64,000 bases of DNA from CALCKU01 sp964607445. Lineage in GTDB: Bacteria; Pseudomonadota; Alphaproteobacteria; Caulobacterales; Maricaulaceae. Under the pieces are notes generated by a model. The model saw only the letters and a program-made list of their open reading frames with translations. It searched no databases and was not told the DNA's origin. Below, piece by piece: positions 45,501 to 53,312 of the stretch. Location: positions 62,001-126,000 of the forward strand of contig CAZSKN010000002.1 of the NCBI GenBank assembly GCA_964607445.1, given 5' to 3'. How positions within the stretch are numbered: position 1 is the stretch's first letter; each line of letters begins with the position of its first letter. The translations under genes and the position numbers were made by a program.

Positions 45501-46174
45501 GTGCCAGTGCCCGAGCCATATTTAAATAAACGGGCTTCGCGTACCCATAAATCCATAATGCCGCCGGCATTTACGAGGTCATCATCGACCGTTTGAATAA
45601 AACAGGCATGAGGCTGGGGGTGTTCATAGGCCGAGTTTGAAGGTTTCACGCGTCCGGTTTCATAATCGACATGATAATGACCCTGTGCGGTTCCCGTCAG
45701 GCCATAGGCCCAATGCAGGCCCGTATTAAACCATTGCGGGGAATTGGGAGCTGCAATCTGCATGGCCAGCATATAACGCATTTCGTCATAAAAACTGCGC
45801 GCATCGGCTTCGGCATTAAAATAACCGCCTTTCCACCCCCAATAGGTCCAGCAGCCAGCCAAGCGGTCAAAAACATGTCGGGCATCCGACTCGCCGCCAT
45901 AACTGGCATCCGGCGCGGGACGCCGCCGGCGCAACCATGTCGGAATCCCGGCTTCTGCGATGGGGTGGGTTTTATCGGGAACGCCGGCACGCCTGAAATA
46001 TTTCTGGGCAAGAACATCGCAGGCGATTTGTGACCACGCCTCAGGGGCTAAAATCTCGGCCCCCTCCTGTATGACATGCCCGTCCAACGCGCGTAATTCA
46101 CTCCGCACAGTTTTAAAAACAATGCCTGAATAGGGGTCTTGTCCGGCAAGTGTATAGTGACGTTTTACCTGCAT
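42530..46174 (-). CDS. nrdJ: Vitamin B12-dependent (class II) ribonucleotide reductase
   Basis: NrdJ makes deoxyribonucleotides using adenosylcobalamin, with or without oxygen. From the ATG at 46174 (MQVKRHYTLAGQDPYSG, the family's N-terminus) it is 1,214 residues; a TTG at 46213 would be less likely. NPCSEYMFLGDTACNLASLN holds the central active-site stretch, SVIAPTGTIGLLMDCETTGIEPDF follows near ~690 (as IAPTGTIGLLMDCETTG), and the C-terminus is a Cys-rich ribbon, CPECGHFTLIRNGTCQKCDSCG (in pieces CPECGH, CQKCDSCG). No cobalamin riboswitch is visible upstream. Confidence 0.96.
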   Translation of the reverse strand: MQVKRHYTLAGQDPYSGIVFKTVRSELRALDGHVIQEGAEILAPEAWSQIACDVLAQKYFRRAGVPDKTHPIAEAGIPTWLRRRRPAPDASYGGESDARHVFDRLAGCWTYWGWKGGYFNAEADARSFYDEMRYMLAMQIAAPNSPQWFNTGLHWAYGLTGTAQGHYHVDYETGRVKPSNSAYEHPQPHACFIQTVDDDLVNAGGIMDLWVREARLFKYGSGTGTNFSVLRGAGESLSGGGASSGLMSFLKIGDVSAGAIKSGGTTRRAAKMVIVDIDHPDIEAFINWKSNEDMKVAALVAGTKVLKRHLDAVMKAGLNCSGPDKTCFDPQHNTALSREIKAARRNGVPDGAINRAIELARQGISNLHIEELSVDWDGAAYATVSGQNANNSVRVTDRFLEAVDKNLRWDLIRRTDGAVAKNIRARDLWERISRAAWACADPGVQFHDTINAWNTCANSGQITASNPCSEYMFLGDTACNLASLNLLRFKTETGGFDIPAFEHASRLWTLALEISVMMAQFPSKPIAERSYNFRTLGLGYANLGGLLMACGMAYDSPQARSATGAITALLTGTAYSVSAEMAEHLGAFPRFAKNKDPMMRVIQNHRRAAENRVNYDGLSYKPVGLTPDMCPFDGVCERAVSQWKSAERLGKKFGFRNAQVSVIAPTGTIGLLMDCETTGIEPDFALVKFKKLAGGGFFKIINQAVPQALQALGYASPDIEAITRYALGHGTLKDSPALHHHALKTRGFSDYEIARIEAALPEAFNIRYVFTRDILGDEFCIDGLGLTKAQLDSHGHDLLPILGFPTEDIDTANRYCSGAMTLEGAPHLKSEHLPVFDCATPCGQYGTRFLSAKAHIDMLAAAQPFISGAISKTVNMPVQATLSDCADIYHQAWTSGLKSVALYRDGSKLSQPLSSTIFGHDDLHALEEVLEDSSATRAHIGAERIVEKVVERLVEKPIARNRLPDRRTGYIQKASVGGHKVYLHTGEFKDGRLGEIFIDMHKEGAAFRSLMNNFAIAISIGLQYGVPLEEFVEAFVFTRFEPSGPVQGNDHIRFANSILDYIFRELGISYLGWTDLSHVTEETHATDHLGDGARERNPSGRTPAGSHEDEQLLLPGYSKGYLRSAKSEGEDNVLPFYTSLSDPTVSTPTDSHSVDTARRPHIAPDKRTPPNNAAQQARFRGYTGDACPECGHFTLIRNGTCQKCDSCGATTGCS

Positions 46175-46279
46175 ATCGGCTGACAAGATAGGCCTCCGGA
46201 GGGGCTGTAGCAATAGGGGATCACATTACCGGCGACAGCTCTATTACGTGCAAAGCCGGGCAAAGAGAGTTGCGAAGCG

Positions 46280-46986
46280 ATGCAAACAGCTTATGTTACG
46301 GCTATGTGTGATGATTTTGATAAATGCCAATGGCAGGCCGAACAGGCCAAGATTGACGCCACGCAAAAACAACGTGAAAAAGACCGCAAAAGCCGTGAGC
46401 GTGCCGCGCGTAAGGCTAAACGTAAGCTTGACCGTCTTAAGTCGACCTTACAAGAGAGTGATGATCTCTCGGATTGGGAAGACGCATTTACCACATCGGT
46501 AACCGCACGTCTTGAGACCTATGGCTCTGCGTTCCACGATCTGGAAAAGGGACGGTCTGGAGAGGCCTTGTCATTTGCGCAAAAAAAGATTGTGTCCTCG
46601 CTTAATCGCAAGGTGAAGGATTTAAAAAAGACACAAAAATCTTCACATAAGTTAAAGACTGACAGCGACATTCAATCTGGGGGTCATACAAGCACCGGGT
46701 TTAAATCCTATAGTTCTTTTAAATCTAAAAACCGGTCAAAATTTACACCGCGCGTCCGACATATCGAAGACGATATGCCAGAAGANNNNNNNNNNNNNNN
46801 NNNNNNNNNNNNNNNNNNNNNNNNNNNNNNNNNNNNNNNNNNNNNNNNNNNNNNNNNNNNNNNNNNNNNNNNNNNNNNNNNNNNNCAGAGGATGCAAAAC
46901 CGGGCGGTACTCGGTCGGGTAGGAAATCCGTTAAACCGTTTTTGCGTCTGGTGAAGTCAGAGAAAGACCCAAAGCTTAAGCGTTAG
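46280..46986 (+). CDS. Hypothetical basic protein interrupted by an assembly gap
   Basis: Not recognised. The first 168 residues form a highly charged helical region (QKQREKDRKSRERAARKAKR at ~30-49) followed by a Lys/Ser-rich stretch up to a run of 100 Ns at 46786-46885. After the gap the sensible continuation is read from 46888 as EDAKPGGTRSGRKSVKPF, ending RLVKSEKDPKLKR at 46986. That frame is off by two from the first part, so the real missing length is not 100 bases but 2 modulo 3. It is divergent from nrdJ and ends 3 bases from the convergent regulator. Confidence 0.7.
46786..46885. other. Assembly gap (100 Ns)
   Basis: Exactly 100 Ns, the conventional placeholder for a gap of unknown length. 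It falls within the hypothetical gene and hides part of its C-terminal half. Confidence 0.98.
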
Positions 46987-46989
46987 CCC

Positions 46990-48444
46990 TTAGGCCGTTT
47001 TTTTAGTCTCGACATCTAATTCATGCTCGCGCACTTTGCGGTATAGCGTTGAACGCCCGATACCTAAACGACGCGCGACCTCGGACATATGTCCACTATA
47101 GTTATCAATGGCAAATTCGATCAGATCACGTTCAATCTCTTCCAGCGAGCGCAAATGACCTTCTCTATCCATAATCGAGACGGATTGCGTCGGCTCTGCG
47201 CTTGTATGCGTCGGGCTGACAAGAGAGGCCATCACATCCGAAGCGTTATGCGTCATGACCGGAGACAGGCCAGAGATCTGTGGAAAGTCATGGGGGTGTA
47301 ATGTCACGCCATCTGACAGGATCATAGCGCGGAAAATGCTGTTTTCCAATTGTCTGACATTTCCGGGCCAGTCATAGGATTTCAACATATCCAGTGTTGG
47401 GGTTGACGCCCCTATGACAGATAGCCGTTCTTGGGCGTTAAACCGTTTGATGAAATGTTCTAACAAGGCCGTGATATCCTCGCGCCGCTCTCGCAGGCTT
47501 GGCACCTGAATAGGAAAGACGTTCAGACGATAATATAAGTCTTCGCGGAATGTTCCCGTTTTCACGGCGTCGGCCAGATCCCGGTTCGTGGCTGATATAA
47601 TACGCACATCTACGCTCACGGGTCGTTTTGAACCAATCGGGTCGACTTCGCCCTCTTGTAAAACCCGTAAAAGCTTGACCTGCATATCGAGGGGAAGCTC
47701 TCCGACTTCATCGAGAAATAATGTGCCCCCAGACGCCTCCTGAAATTTGCCCATGTGACGGCTATTGGCCCCTGTAAAAGACCCTTTTTCGTGACCAAAC
47801 AAGATGCTCTCGACAAGGTTTTCCGGAATGGCACCGCAATTTACGGTGATAAAAGGGCCGCCGGATCGTTCAGATGCCCCCTGAATAGCGCGGGCAACAA
47901 CTTCTTTACCGACACCGGACTCACCTGTAATCAGAATAGGAATATTGGCTTTGGCACCGCGTTCCCCCATAGCAATAACAGAGCGCATAGAGGGGGCGTT
48001 TCCGATAAGGTCGGAAAATTTTAGGCTGCCTTCTGCCGTTTTCTTTAAACGTGTGACCTCGCTCACCAGAGTTTTAATTTCCAAGGCATTGCGAATGGAT
48101 ATTATAATGCGCTCTGGGCTGGCGGGTTTGACAATAAAGTCCCGTGCGCCGGATTTCATGGATTCTACGACCGTATCGATACTGCCTTTTCCTGTCAGAA
48201 CAATGACGGGCATGTCTGGACGGGTCTTCATAAGCTCTGTCAAGGTCTCTATGCCATTGCGACCCGGCATAATAAGATCCAAAAGCATAACATGAATGTC
48301 CTTGCCATCCGGACTTAAGGCCATTTCCAAAGCTTTATCACCGCTATCTGCTTGCAGCGTTGAAAATCCGCTCTTTTCGACAACCGCTTGTAACAAGCGT
48401 CTTTGTGTCGGATCATCATCGACGATAAGAACCGTTTTACCCAT
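46990..48444 (-). CDS. NtrC-type sigma-54-dependent response regulator
   Basis: A 484-residue activator: receiver domain (D56 in VMLLDLIMPG), AAA+ domain with GESGVGKE (174-181), and a Fis-type HTH at the C-terminus (HMSEVARRLGIGRSTLYRKV). The sigma-54 contact loop reads GSFTGA (221-226) instead of GAFTGA. Targets and partner kinase are unknown, as no kinase gene is adjacent. A perfect inverted repeat upstream of the start may allow self-control. Confidence 0.93.
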   Translation of the reverse strand: MGKTVLIVDDDPTQRRLLQAVVEKSGFSTLQADSGDKALEMALSPDGKDIHVMLLDLIMPGRNGIETLTELMKTRPDMPVIVLTGKGSIDTVVESMKSGARDFIVKPASPERIIISIRNALEIKTLVSEVTRLKKTAEGSLKFSDLIGNAPSMRSVIAMGERGAKANIPILITGESGVGKEVVARAIQGASERSGGPFITVNCGAIPENLVESILFGHEKGSFTGANSRHMGKFQEASGGTLFLDEVGELPLDMQVKLLRVLQEGEVDPIGSKRPVSVDVRIISATNRDLADAVKTGTFREDLYYRLNVFPIQVPSLRERREDITALLEHFIKRFNAQERLSVIGASTPTLDMLKSYDWPGNVRQLENSIFRAMILSDGVTLHPHDFPQISGLSPVMTHNASDVMASLVSPTHTSAEPTQSVSIMDREGHLRSLEEIERDLIEFAIDNYSGHMSEVARRLGIGRSTLYRKVREHELDVETKKTA

Positions 48445-48455
48445 AATTTCACCCG

Positions 48456-48482
48456 TTTATAAAAGATATATGCAATATATCT
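48456..48482 (-). promoter_or_regulatory. Putative promoter/operator of the NtrC-type gene
   Basis: On the - strand a TATAAA (48461-48456) lies 12 bases upstream of the ATG. Directly upstream, inside what would be its spacer, AGATATAT-GCA-ATATATCT (48464-48482) is a perfect 8-bp-arm dyad. There is no good -35, so the promoter may depend on an activator. Confidence 0.4.
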
Positions 48483-48507
48483 GTTTCCCCATGCGCCTTT
48501 CGGTCTG

Positions 48508-48549
48508 GAGGTCATTTAACCTCAGCCGCAAGAGCCCGGGGGTCTTGCG
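48508..48549. repeat. Two adjacent hairpins
   Basis: GAGGT/ACCTC (48508-48523) and CGCAAGA/TCTTGCG with a GC-rich 9-base loop (48527-48549) lie in the divergent region between the NtrC-type gene and the oxidase subunit gene. Their function is unknown; neither has a T-run. Confidence 0.35.
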
Positions 48550-48721
48550 TTACAATATGGGACAGGGTCATGAATTTGAGTTTAAAAAACAGCGTTAAAA
48601 TTTATATAAAATCGGTTTTGGGTTCGGCTATTGGATGTCAAATCGGGGAGATGACTTGAAACCTATAAATGATCATGTTACCGGACTGACGATTCATTTT
48701 GCAGAGCTAGGGACAATGATA

Positions 48722-49021
48722 ATGGCTTCAGGACACTCAAATTATATTCATGGGGAAATGGATGTCGACGCGCATAAAGGCACGTTTGACGGCTTCATGA
48801 ACTGGACCGTTTACGGCGGCGCTTTTATCGCGCTGACAGTGATTTTGCCGACACTCGTCTTTGCGGCAGGCGTATCTTGGTTTCCGGCGTTAATTGCGAC
48901 GACAGTCCTCGGATTTATTTTCGGCTTTGTGCTGAAATTAAAAGGAAGCTGGTATGCCACGCTTATTGGCTTGGCGATCATAATTGCGTTTTTCTGCGCG
49001 GTACTTTCCATTTTCTTTTAA
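48722..49021 (+). CDS. aa3-type cytochrome c oxidase subunit IV
   Basis: A small membrane protein of the bacterial COX4 family (COX4_pro_2). GEMDVDAHKGTFDGFMNW is the diagnostic N-terminal stretch, followed by three hydrophobic segments, more than the single helix of the minimal family member. I chose the ATG at 48722 (about 99 residues) because AGGGA lies 8 bases upstream; the frame is open back to 48635 but with no family resemblance. It lies just upstream of pntA, a pairing frequent in alphaproteobacteria. Confidence 0.85.
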   Translation: MASGHSNYIHGEMDVDAHKGTFDGFMNWTVYGGAFIALTVILPTLVFAAGVSWFPALIATTVLGFIFGFVLKLKGSWYATLIGLAIIIAFFCAVLSIFF

Positions 49022-49128
49022 CGGCATTCACCCCCGTGGTTCAAGGGTATAGCGTGCGCTAGGGACATTTGGTTGAAACGTCCCCGGTTTGCGGCCAGAC
49101 AATTCATGAATAGAGTAAGGATAAGCTC

Positions 49129-50259
49129 ATGAAGATATCGGTTTTAAATGATACAGACGGTGTAGAGGCACGCGTGGCCGCTACGCCCGGTACGGTCAAG
49201 GGCTATGTCGCGGCTGGACATGATGTCAGCCTTGTCAAAGGGGCGGGCGCGCTCGCAAACTTTTCGGATGCTGATTATAAAGCCGCAGGCGCCAAAATTG
49301 TCAGCACGAATGCTGCGGCGGCCAAATCCGCAGATTTGGTTTTATCGATTACCGGACGGGACGCGAAATTCGTCGCCAATCTGAAAAAGGGGGCGGGTAT
49401 TACCGGCTTAATGAACCCAACAGATAACCCGAAATATGCGCAGGCCTGTGCCAAAGCCGGTGTGACGGCCTTTGCTCTGGAATATATTCCTCGTATTTCA
49501 CGCGCGCAAAGCATGGATATTTTATCCTCCCAATCCAATTTGGCCGGATATCGCGCCGTGGTCGAGGCTGGATCTGTTTATGGCCGGGCCTTTCCTATGA
49601 TGATGACCGCAGCCGGTACGATAGCTCCGGCGAAAGTCTTTATAATGGGCGCCGGTGTTGCCGGGTTACAAGCTATTGCAACGGCCAGACGTCTGGGGGC
49701 TGTGACGACAGCAACGGATGTACGTCCTGCTGCCAAAGAACAAGTGGCGTCACTGGGTGCAAAATTTATTGCAGTTGAAAATGAGGAATTTAAAGCGGCA
49801 GAGACGGCCGGAGGCTATGCCAAGCAAATGTCACCTGAATATCAAAAATTACAAGCGGAATTGACGGCTAACCATATTGCCAAGCAAGATATTGTTGTTA
49901 CCACCGCGCTTATACCGGGACGTCCGGCGCCGAAGCTTATCAGTAAAGCTATGTTGGATATGATGCAGCCCGGCTCTGTGATTGTCGATTTGGCAGTGGA
50001 ACGCGGCGGCAATTGTGACGGTGCGAAACCGGGCGAAATTGTGACGACGAAAAATGGGGTTAAAATTGTTGGCCATCTTAACTGGCCGTCGCGTATGGCG
50101 TCTGATGCGTCCAATATGTTTGCCCGTAACTTAAAGGCCTTTTTGCCATTGCTCACCTCGGAAGACAAAGCTTATGTACCGGATTGGGATGACGAGATTA
50201 TTAAAGGCTGTGCGCTCACACGCGACGGTGAAGTCGTACATGAAAGATTGAAGGGGTAG
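49129..50259 (+). CDS. pntA: NAD(P) transhydrogenase alpha subunit, part 1
   Basis: The NAD-binding soluble domain (dI) of proton-translocating transhydrogenase, 376 residues. VFIMGAGVAGLQAIATARRLGA (~166-187; core GAGVAGLQAI) is the NAD-binding fold and TALIPGRPAPKLI (~265) a family signature. The complex transfers hydride from NADH to NADP+ driven by the proton gradient. The alpha subunit is split here, with the membrane part in the next gene, as in Rhodospirillum. Confidence 0.95.
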   Translation: MKISVLNDTDGVEARVAATPGTVKGYVAAGHDVSLVKGAGALANFSDADYKAAGAKIVSTNAAAAKSADLVLSITGRDAKFVANLKKGAGITGLMNPTDNPKYAQACAKAGVTAFALEYIPRISRAQSMDILSSQSNLAGYRAVVEAGSVYGRAFPMMMTAAGTIAPAKVFIMGAGVAGLQAIATARRLGAVTTATDVRPAAKEQVASLGAKFIAVENEEFKAAETAGGYAKQMSPEYQKLQAELTANHIAKQDIVVTTALIPGRPAPKLISKAMLDMMQPGSVIVDLAVERGGNCDGAKPGEIVTTKNGVKIVGHLNWPSRMASDASNMFARNLKAFLPLLTSEDKAYVPDWDDEIIKGCALTRDGEVVHERLKG

Positions 50260-50264
50260 ACGTG

Positions 50265-50654
50265 ATGACTATTTTATTATCGGTTTTTAGTAGTGGTCTT
50301 TTGGGCGCTGGCTTAGTGATGGCAGGCGGGGCGGCTGTTTCGCCTGTTGTGTTCCAACTTGCGATTTTTGTCATGGCAATTTTTGTCGGATATTATGTGG
50401 TCTGGTCGGTGACGCCGGCTTTACATACACCGCTTATGGCCGTCACAAATGCGATTTCATCCGTGATTATTGTCGGCGCTTTGGTGGCTGTGGCAGCCGG
50501 AACCAAAGGCGGGTCGCAAATTTCGACATATACTGGTGCCTTGGCGGTCGGATTATGTGCGATAAATATTTTTGGTGGTTTTCTTGTCACCCAACGTATG
50601 TTGGCCATGTATAAGAAAAAAGAGAAACCTGCATCTAAAGCGGAGGCAAAATAA
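50265..50654 (+). CDS. pntAB: NAD(P) transhydrogenase alpha subunit, part 2 (membrane)
   Basis: A short membrane protein with four hydrophobic segments carrying GYYVVWSVTPALHTPLMAVTNAISSVI, read here as VTPALHTPLMAVTNAIS, the proton-channel signature of domain dII. It starts at the ATG 50265 (a GTG precedes it by one codon) after AAGGGG, 5 bases after the pntA stop, and its stop overlaps the pntB ATG as TAATG. Confidence 0.94.
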   Translation: MTILLSVFSSGLLGAGLVMAGGAAVSPVVFQLAIFVMAIFVGYYVVWSVTPALHTPLMAVTNAISSVIIVGALVAVAAGTKGGSQISTYTGALAVGLCAINIFGGFLVTQRMLAMYKKKEKPASKAEAK

Positions 50655-52054
50655 TGTCAGCTAATTTCGCCGCTATTCTTTATACCGTTTCTGCGGTTTT
50701 ATTCATTTTGGCTCTCCGTGGCCTTTCCTCGCCCGAAAGTTCGCGGCGCGGGAATATGTTCGGGATGATCGGGATTGCGATCGCGATTATCACGACGGTA
50801 TTAGTTGCCGGGCTGGGCGGGCAAGGCCTGCTGTTTGCGGGCACAGCTCTGGTCATTGGTGGGGTTATCGGGGCGGTGATCGCCCGTAAAATCCCGATGA
50901 CGGATATGCCGCAACTTATTGCCGCTTTTCACTCCCTTGTAGGGTTGGCTGCGGTGCTTGTGGCAATCGCGGCCTTTTTCAGCCCGGAAAGTTTCGGCAT
51001 TACCTCGGCAACGGGTATTAAACCGTTTAGTCTTTTAGAGCTTTCGCTCGGGGCGGCTATCGGGGCGATTACTTTTTCCGGATCCGTTATCGCCTTTGCC
51101 AAGTTGAACGGTAATATGTCGGGTGCGCCGATCTTATTGCCCCTGCGCCATTTGATTAATCTCGCCTTGGTTATAGCGACGATCATCCTTGTCAGCATGT
51201 TGATGGCATCAGGCGGGGCCGACCCGATGATGTTCTGGGCGATTATTGCGATTACATTCGTTTTGGGCTTTCTTCTGATTATTCCTATTGGCGGGGCGGA
51301 TATGCCTGTGGTCGTGTCTATGCTTAACTCTTATTCAGGTTGGGCCGCAGCAGCGCTCGGCTTCACCTTGGGTAATTTGGCTCTGATAATTGTGGGTGCC
51401 CTTGTCGGGTCATCAGGGGCCATCTTGTCATATATTATGTGTAAGGCCATGAATCGCGGGTTTATTTCCGTGATCTTGGGCGGATTCGGCGCCGCGACAG
51501 CCAGCGCAGCGGACGGCGCAACAGAGCAACGCCCTGTCAAACGTGGCTCTGCCGAAGATGCGGCCTTCATTATGAAAAATGCGTCCAAAGTCATCATTGT
51601 ACCCGGTTATGGACTCGCCGTGGCGCAAGCTCAACATGTGATACGCGAGATGGCGGATACATTGAAAGAAGAAGGTGTAGATGTCGTCTATGCCATTCAT
51701 CCGGTGGCGGGACGTATGCCGGGCCACATGAATGTACTTCTGGCTGAAGCCAATGTTGCCTATGATGAAGTGTTCGAGCTTGAAGATATTAATTCGGAAT
51801 TCGCGAATGCGGATGTTGCCTTTGTTATTGGCGCCAATGATGTAACAAATCCGGCGGCGAAAACAGACCCGCAAAGCCCGATTGCGGGCATGCCTATTCT
51901 GGATGTTGATAAAGCGGCAACAGTCTTATTTGTCAAACGTTCACTCTCACCGGGTTATGCGGGTATTGATAATGACCTGTTCTACCGTGACGGAACGATG
52001 ATGCTGTTATCAGATGCCAAAAAAATGGTTGAGGAGATCATTAAGTCTCTTTAG
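50654..52054 (+). CDS. pntB: NAD(P) transhydrogenase beta subunit
   Basis: A 466-residue protein with about nine membrane helices (dII, ~4-265) and the C-terminal NADP-binding domain dIII (~290-466). VIIVPGYGLAVAQAQH (~315-330), IHPVAGRMPGHMNVLLAEA and VIGANDVTNPAA are dIII signatures. With pntA and pntAB it makes the complete enzyme, a source of NADPH for biosynthesis and glutathione reduction. Confidence 0.96.
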   Translation: MSANFAAILYTVSAVLFILALRGLSSPESSRRGNMFGMIGIAIAIITTVLVAGLGGQGLLFAGTALVIGGVIGAVIARKIPMTDMPQLIAAFHSLVGLAAVLVAIAAFFSPESFGITSATGIKPFSLLELSLGAAIGAITFSGSVIAFAKLNGNMSGAPILLPLRHLINLALVIATIILVSMLMASGGADPMMFWAIIAITFVLGFLLIIPIGGADMPVVVSMLNSYSGWAAAALGFTLGNLALIIVGALVGSSGAILSYIMCKAMNRGFISVILGGFGAATASAADGATEQRPVKRGSAEDAAFIMKNASKVIIVPGYGLAVAQAQHVIREMADTLKEEGVDVVYAIHPVAGRMPGHMNVLLAEANVAYDEVFELEDINSEFANADVAFVIGANDVTNPAAKTDPQSPIAGMPILDVDKAATVLFVKRSLSPGYAGIDNDLFYRDGTMMLLSDAKKMVEEIIKSL

Positions 52055-52100
52055 CGCTCTGCATAATAGCTCATATAGAGTGAGTGATATTAGGGACGGA

Positions 52101-52901
52101 ATGCAGAAATTGGGCATGATATTGGGGGGCGTTTTGGCGTTCTATCTTATCTGCGGAGCTGTCTTGTTTGTCGTGCAGCGCAAGATAATGTATTTTCCCC
52201 CCGCTATATATCTCGCCCCGACCGGTGTCGGCCTTGCGGATATAGACGAGATTTATCTGGAAGATGAAAATGGCGTGCCTTTACGGTTTTGGTGGTCGCC
52301 GCCGCAATCCGACTGTCCGGTTATCCTGTTTTTTCACGGCAATGCGTCGGCCGTATTTTCCAATATTGATATTTATCGCGATTTGATAGCCCAAGGTTAT
52401 GGCCTATTGGGTGTGTCCTATCCGGGTTATCCGGGGGCAGGAGGATATGCGTCGCAAAAGGCCATTACGGCGGCCGCGCACGCGCAATATGATTGGCTTT
52501 TAACCCAGAATATTCCGCCTGAAAAAATTATCTTTTTTGGAACCTCCTTGGGGGCCGCGATTGCCGCGCAATTAAGTGTAACCCGCCCGCCCGCTTTGTT
52601 AATTTTGGACGCTCCATTTAGGTCTATGTTGGATATGGTGCGCCTACGGATGCCGCTATACGGGTTTAGCATTTGGCTTAAAGATGACTACCGCACAGAT
52701 ATCGCTTTGCGACAGGCGCAAATGCCCATCCTTATTTTACATGGCACGCAGGACGCGGTAATTCCGATGGAGCAAAGCGAGACCCTGAGCCGAGATTTTC
52801 TGGGGCCGTATAGCCGTCATGTAATAGACGGCGGGCAACATACAAATCTTTGGGGTCTGGGAGGTCGCGAGATTATAGAGGCGGCTTTATTACATTATTA
52901 G
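52101..52901 (+). CDS. Alpha/beta hydrolase with N-terminal membrane anchor
   Basis: A 266-residue protein beginning with one hydrophobic helix (~5-27) and then an alpha/beta-hydrolase fold. FFHGNASAV (~76-84) is the oxyanion-hole strand, FGTSLGAAIA (~150-159) the nucleophile elbow with its Ser, ILHGTQDAVIPMEQS the acid strand, and the terminal GGQHTNLW the His. It resembles the ABHD13/YfhR-like group; the substrate is unknown. I chose the ATG at 52101 behind GGGACGGA, as the upstream frame lies within pntB. It overlaps the convergent dksA-like gene by 4 bases. Confidence 0.85.
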   Translation: MQKLGMILGGVLAFYLICGAVLFVVQRKIMYFPPAIYLAPTGVGLADIDEIYLEDENGVPLRFWWSPPQSDCPVILFFHGNASAVFSNIDIYRDLIAQGYGLLGVSYPGYPGAGGYASQKAITAAAHAQYDWLLTQNIPPEKIIFFGTSLGAAIAAQLSVTRPPALLILDAPFRSMLDMVRLRMPLYGFSIWLKDDYRTDIALRQAQMPILILHGTQDAVIPMEQSETLSRDFLGPYSRHVIDGGQHTNLWGLGGREIIEAALLHY

Positions 52902-53227
52902 GGCGCGCAGGTGATGCATAACGGTGTTGCCGGATCCAGCTCCAAACGTCTTTCGCCAATGGCCTCGTCACGGGTGACGCAATATCCGTAATCCCCGGTC
53001 TCTAGGCGTTGCAGCGCGGCGTCGATTTTAACGATCTGTCGTCGTCTTGCCTGCTCTTGGGCCATGTCCATGGCGTGCACCTGTAGGCTATCCATTCGTG
53101 ATAACCGTCCGACACTTTGTGGATCCAGTGCAATGGGTTTGCGGTTCTCAGCCGCCTTTGCGTTCAAAGCCAAGAGTTCGGCTTTGTGCGTTTCCAACCT
53201 GTTTCGCATCTGTGGATTTTGTGTCAT
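52898..53227 (-). CDS. DksA/TraR-family zinc-finger protein
   Basis: A 109-residue protein with an N-terminal coiled-coil-like helix pair and the C-terminal zinc-finger module GDYGYCVTRDEAIGERRLE...LCITC. Only three of the four usual zinc cysteines are present, since the second of the first CxxC pair is Arg (CVTR). Family members bind the RNA polymerase secondary channel and modulate transcription with ppGpp. Whether this short, Cys-reduced version does so is open. It is divergent from the ABC transporter genes. Confidence 0.85.
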   Translation of the reverse strand: MTQNPQMRNRLETHKAELLALNAKAAENRKPIALDPQSVGRLSRMDSLQVHAMDMAQEQARRRQIVKIDAALQRLETGDYGYCVTRDEAIGERRLELDPATPLCITCAP

Positions 53228-53312
53228 AATAGGGTATGTTTAGCAGGATAAAATATTTACCAATATGCAAAACTAGAGTTTATCTTAAGGGTATAATCAG
53301 GCATAATAAATT

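Noticed and set aside
46175..46279. Cobalamin riboswitch or NrdR box upstream of nrdJ
   Set aside because: The nrdJ upstream gap is short and contains neither a B12-box-like sequence nor paired NrdR-type repeats.
46786..46954. Apparent frameshift or early stop in the hypothetical gene
   Set aside because: Caused by the arbitrary 100-N gap length; the other frame after the gap is clearly coding.
48581..48605. CtrA-like site (TTAA repeats) upstream of the oxidase subunit gene
   Set aside because: The TTAA half sites are 9 bases apart, not the 7 required by the CtrA consensus.
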